Assembly (NCBI GenBank): GCA_001776275.1
Contig: MFAQ01000005.1
Span: 18,525-24,450 of the forward strand
Length of the DNA stretch: 5,926 nucleotides
Direction of reading: 5' to 3'
Origin: Candidatus Collierbacteria bacterium RIFOXYD1_FULL_40_9
GTDB taxonomy: Bacteria > Patescibacteriota > Microgenomatia > UBA1400 > MFAQ01
Made by a program: the position numbers and the translations under genes. Each line of letters begins with the position of its first letter. The first letter of the stretch is position 1. Under the pieces are notes generated by a model, which worked only from the letters and a program-made list of their open reading frames with translations, was not told the DNA's origin and ran no database searches. Positions 4,889 to 5,926 of this stretch are shown here, one piece after another.

Positions 4889-5839
4889 ATGAAAGAGATA
4901 AAAGCGATGAAGGCGGTCTACTCTTATTATTTTCCAGAGGTTAGAAAATTAATTTCTAAGGTGACAAAAAATTACCCTCATGAGGAGTTTCTGAAGTCGG
5001 TTACCCCGCCTGGACTAGATGACTTTGAAAAGCCGGTCGTGACCAAAATGAAAGAATTTTACAAAGATGAAGTAGTGGGACTTGATAGTTTTGATTATGT
5101 TTACCCGACTGCAGGGTCGAGCGAGGGAATATATCACTTACTTTCGCGTATTAAAGTAGAGTCACCAAACTCACCAATTTATACTTTGGCTGGTGAGTAC
5201 GAGGGGTATAGAGAGTGCGCACTGGGCCTGGGGCTTGTAGTAATTGAAGTGGTAGAAAACATAGAAAAAATAAAAACATTACCAAAAGGAATTTGGTTTA
5301 TCTCCAACCCTTCGGCACGAAACGGAATGATTGTTGGGGATTCTTTAATTAAACAAATTGCGGATTTGGGACACCAAATAGTTTTGGATCTTGCTTACCT
5401 CGGGTCGACGGAGAAATATATGTTTGATTTGAGCCACAAAAATATTGTGGCGGTTTTGACTTCGATGAGTAAGCCGTTTGGACTGTTTTATTACCGGGTT
5501 GGTTTTACTTTTACCAGAGAGCCAGTAAAGACTTTGTACGGGACAAAGTGGTTTAAGAATATATTTTCCCTTATCATTGCAGGTAAAGTGTTTGAGAAGT
5601 TTACGGCCAGGTATTTTTATGAAAAATACTCCCCTGTTAAACTTAAGATTTTGGAGGAGATTAGGAAAGATACAGGGATAACCCTGCGAAGCAGTGATGC
5701 AGTTTTGCTTGCGTATTTGACTGAGGCTGACTTTAAGGAGTTAAATGACGAGCAAAAAACCTTGGTTGCGCAGTATAAACGGGGAAATTTTTACAGATTT
5801 TGTTTGACGAAGTACTTTTTGGAGAGAGAGCTAGCTTAA
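4889..5839 (+). CDS. Fold-type I PLP-dependent aminotransferase-like protein, 316 aa
   Basis: Predicted to bind pyridoxal phosphate and act on an amino acid or related amine; the substrate is unknown. Aminotransferase class I/II landmarks appear in order: the phosphate loop TAGSSEG (74-80), NP in ISNPSARNG (N140), the cofactor-contacting LDLAY (D167, Y170), TSMSKPFG with the Schiff-base lysine K195, R203 in YYRVGF, and FYRFCL near the C-terminus, where R303 matches the substrate-carboxylate arginine. At 316 residues it is shorter than the usual 360-400. The large-to-small domain region between about 206 and 265 is compressed, and the tail ends just after the last arginine motif. The ATG at 4889 lacks a Shine-Dalgarno; an in-frame ATG at 4907 has a weak AAAGAG upstream and is the alternative. 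The gene follows the radical SAM gene by 51 bp, probably in one transcript, and its 3' end overlaps the convergent gene by 9 bp. Confidence 0.88.
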   Translation: MKEIKAMKAVYSYYFPEVRKLISKVTKNYPHEEFLKSVTPPGLDDFEKPVVTKMKEFYKDEVVGLDSFDYVYPTAGSSEGIYHLLSRIKVESPNSPIYTLAGEYEGYRECALGLGLVVIEVVENIEKIKTLPKGIWFISNPSARNGMIVGDSLIKQIADLGHQIVLDLAYLGSTEKYMFDLSHKNIVAVLTSMSKPFGLFYYRVGFTFTREPVKTLYGTKWFKNIFSLIIAGKVFEKFTARYFYEKYSPVKLKILEEIRKDTGITLRSSDAVLLAYLTEADFKELNDEQKTLVAQYKRGNFYRFCLTKYFLERELA

Positions 5840-5926
5840 TTTTTTGTTGGGTTTTTGATGAATATAATTCTCGGGAACTGAAACCGGCTTGCCACTTTTG
5901 ACTTCTAGTTTTTTACGAGCATCTCC
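5831..5926 (-). CDS. C-terminal end of a DinD/BRO-N-like protein, 5'-truncated by window edge
   Basis: The reverse-strand frame is open from the window edge to TAG at 5833-5831, giving 31 residues. The peptide GDARKKLEVKSGKPVSVPEN closely resembles the tail that follows the BRO-N domain in DNA-damage-inducible protein D and prophage antirepressor-like proteins, where an A-R-x-x-[LI]-E-x-x-[ST]-G-K-x-V-[VS]-x-x-[EK]-N pattern is common. This rests on remembered family patterns and a short fragment, so the name is tentative, but the reading frame is convincing. It ends in a lysine-rich tail. It converges on and overlaps the last codons of the aminotransferase gene by 9 bp. In such proteins the N-terminal domain is the DNA-binding part and lies outside the window. 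Confidence 0.65.
   Translation of the reverse strand, partial: GDARKKLEVKSGKPVSVPENYIHQKPNKKLS

Overview
The window looks like a piece of a small, AT-leaning bacterial genome that uses the standard bacterial code. TAA, TAG and TGA all end genes, and TGG encodes tryptophan. Short intergenic gaps, small solitary genes, some starts without a Shine-Dalgarno sequence and the style of the EF-G sequence suggest a Patescibacteria/CPR lineage, perhaps Microgenomates-like. That placement is inference from one window and is weak.

Layout. 1-1806 (minus) is the N-terminal 602 codons of fusA (EF-G); its last domain lies off the left edge. 1807-1902 is the fusA upstream region, with a 12-bp perfect palindrome and a 7-bp inverted repeat. 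Next is a strong terminator (1903-1927) for a 163-residue protein of unknown function (1931-2422, minus). Upstream of that lies a GNAT acetyltransferase (2531-3175, minus) with a good Shine-Dalgarno sequence. Its leader (about 3176-3406) holds an untracked 30-codon ORF (3304-3396) and two mutually exclusive hairpins that read as a transcription attenuator. 3397-3470 is a divergent promoter region. To its right is a tryptophan-rich 140-residue protein of unknown function (3471-3893, plus) with its own terminator.

Directly after that terminator a new promoter overlaps a perfect 8-bp inverted repeat and drives a two-gene plus-strand unit. The first gene is a radical SAM enzyme (3962-4837), probably translated from a nearly leaderless mRNA. 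The second is a short fold-type I PLP-dependent aminotransferase-like protein (4889-5839). The right edge carries the last 31 codons of a convergent minus-strand gene (5831-5926) that resembles the C-terminal tail of the DinD/BRO-N prophage-antirepressor group. It overlaps the aminotransferase end by 9 bp.

How they work together. fusA is a housekeeping gene cut off from the usual rpsL-rpsG context by the terminator upstream of it. The two most interesting units are the acetyltransferase with its apparent leader-peptide attenuator, whose state would report ribosome behaviour, and the operator-controlled radical SAM plus PLP-enzyme pair, which could carry out a small-molecule or amino-acid modification. 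Neither substrate can be read from the sequence.
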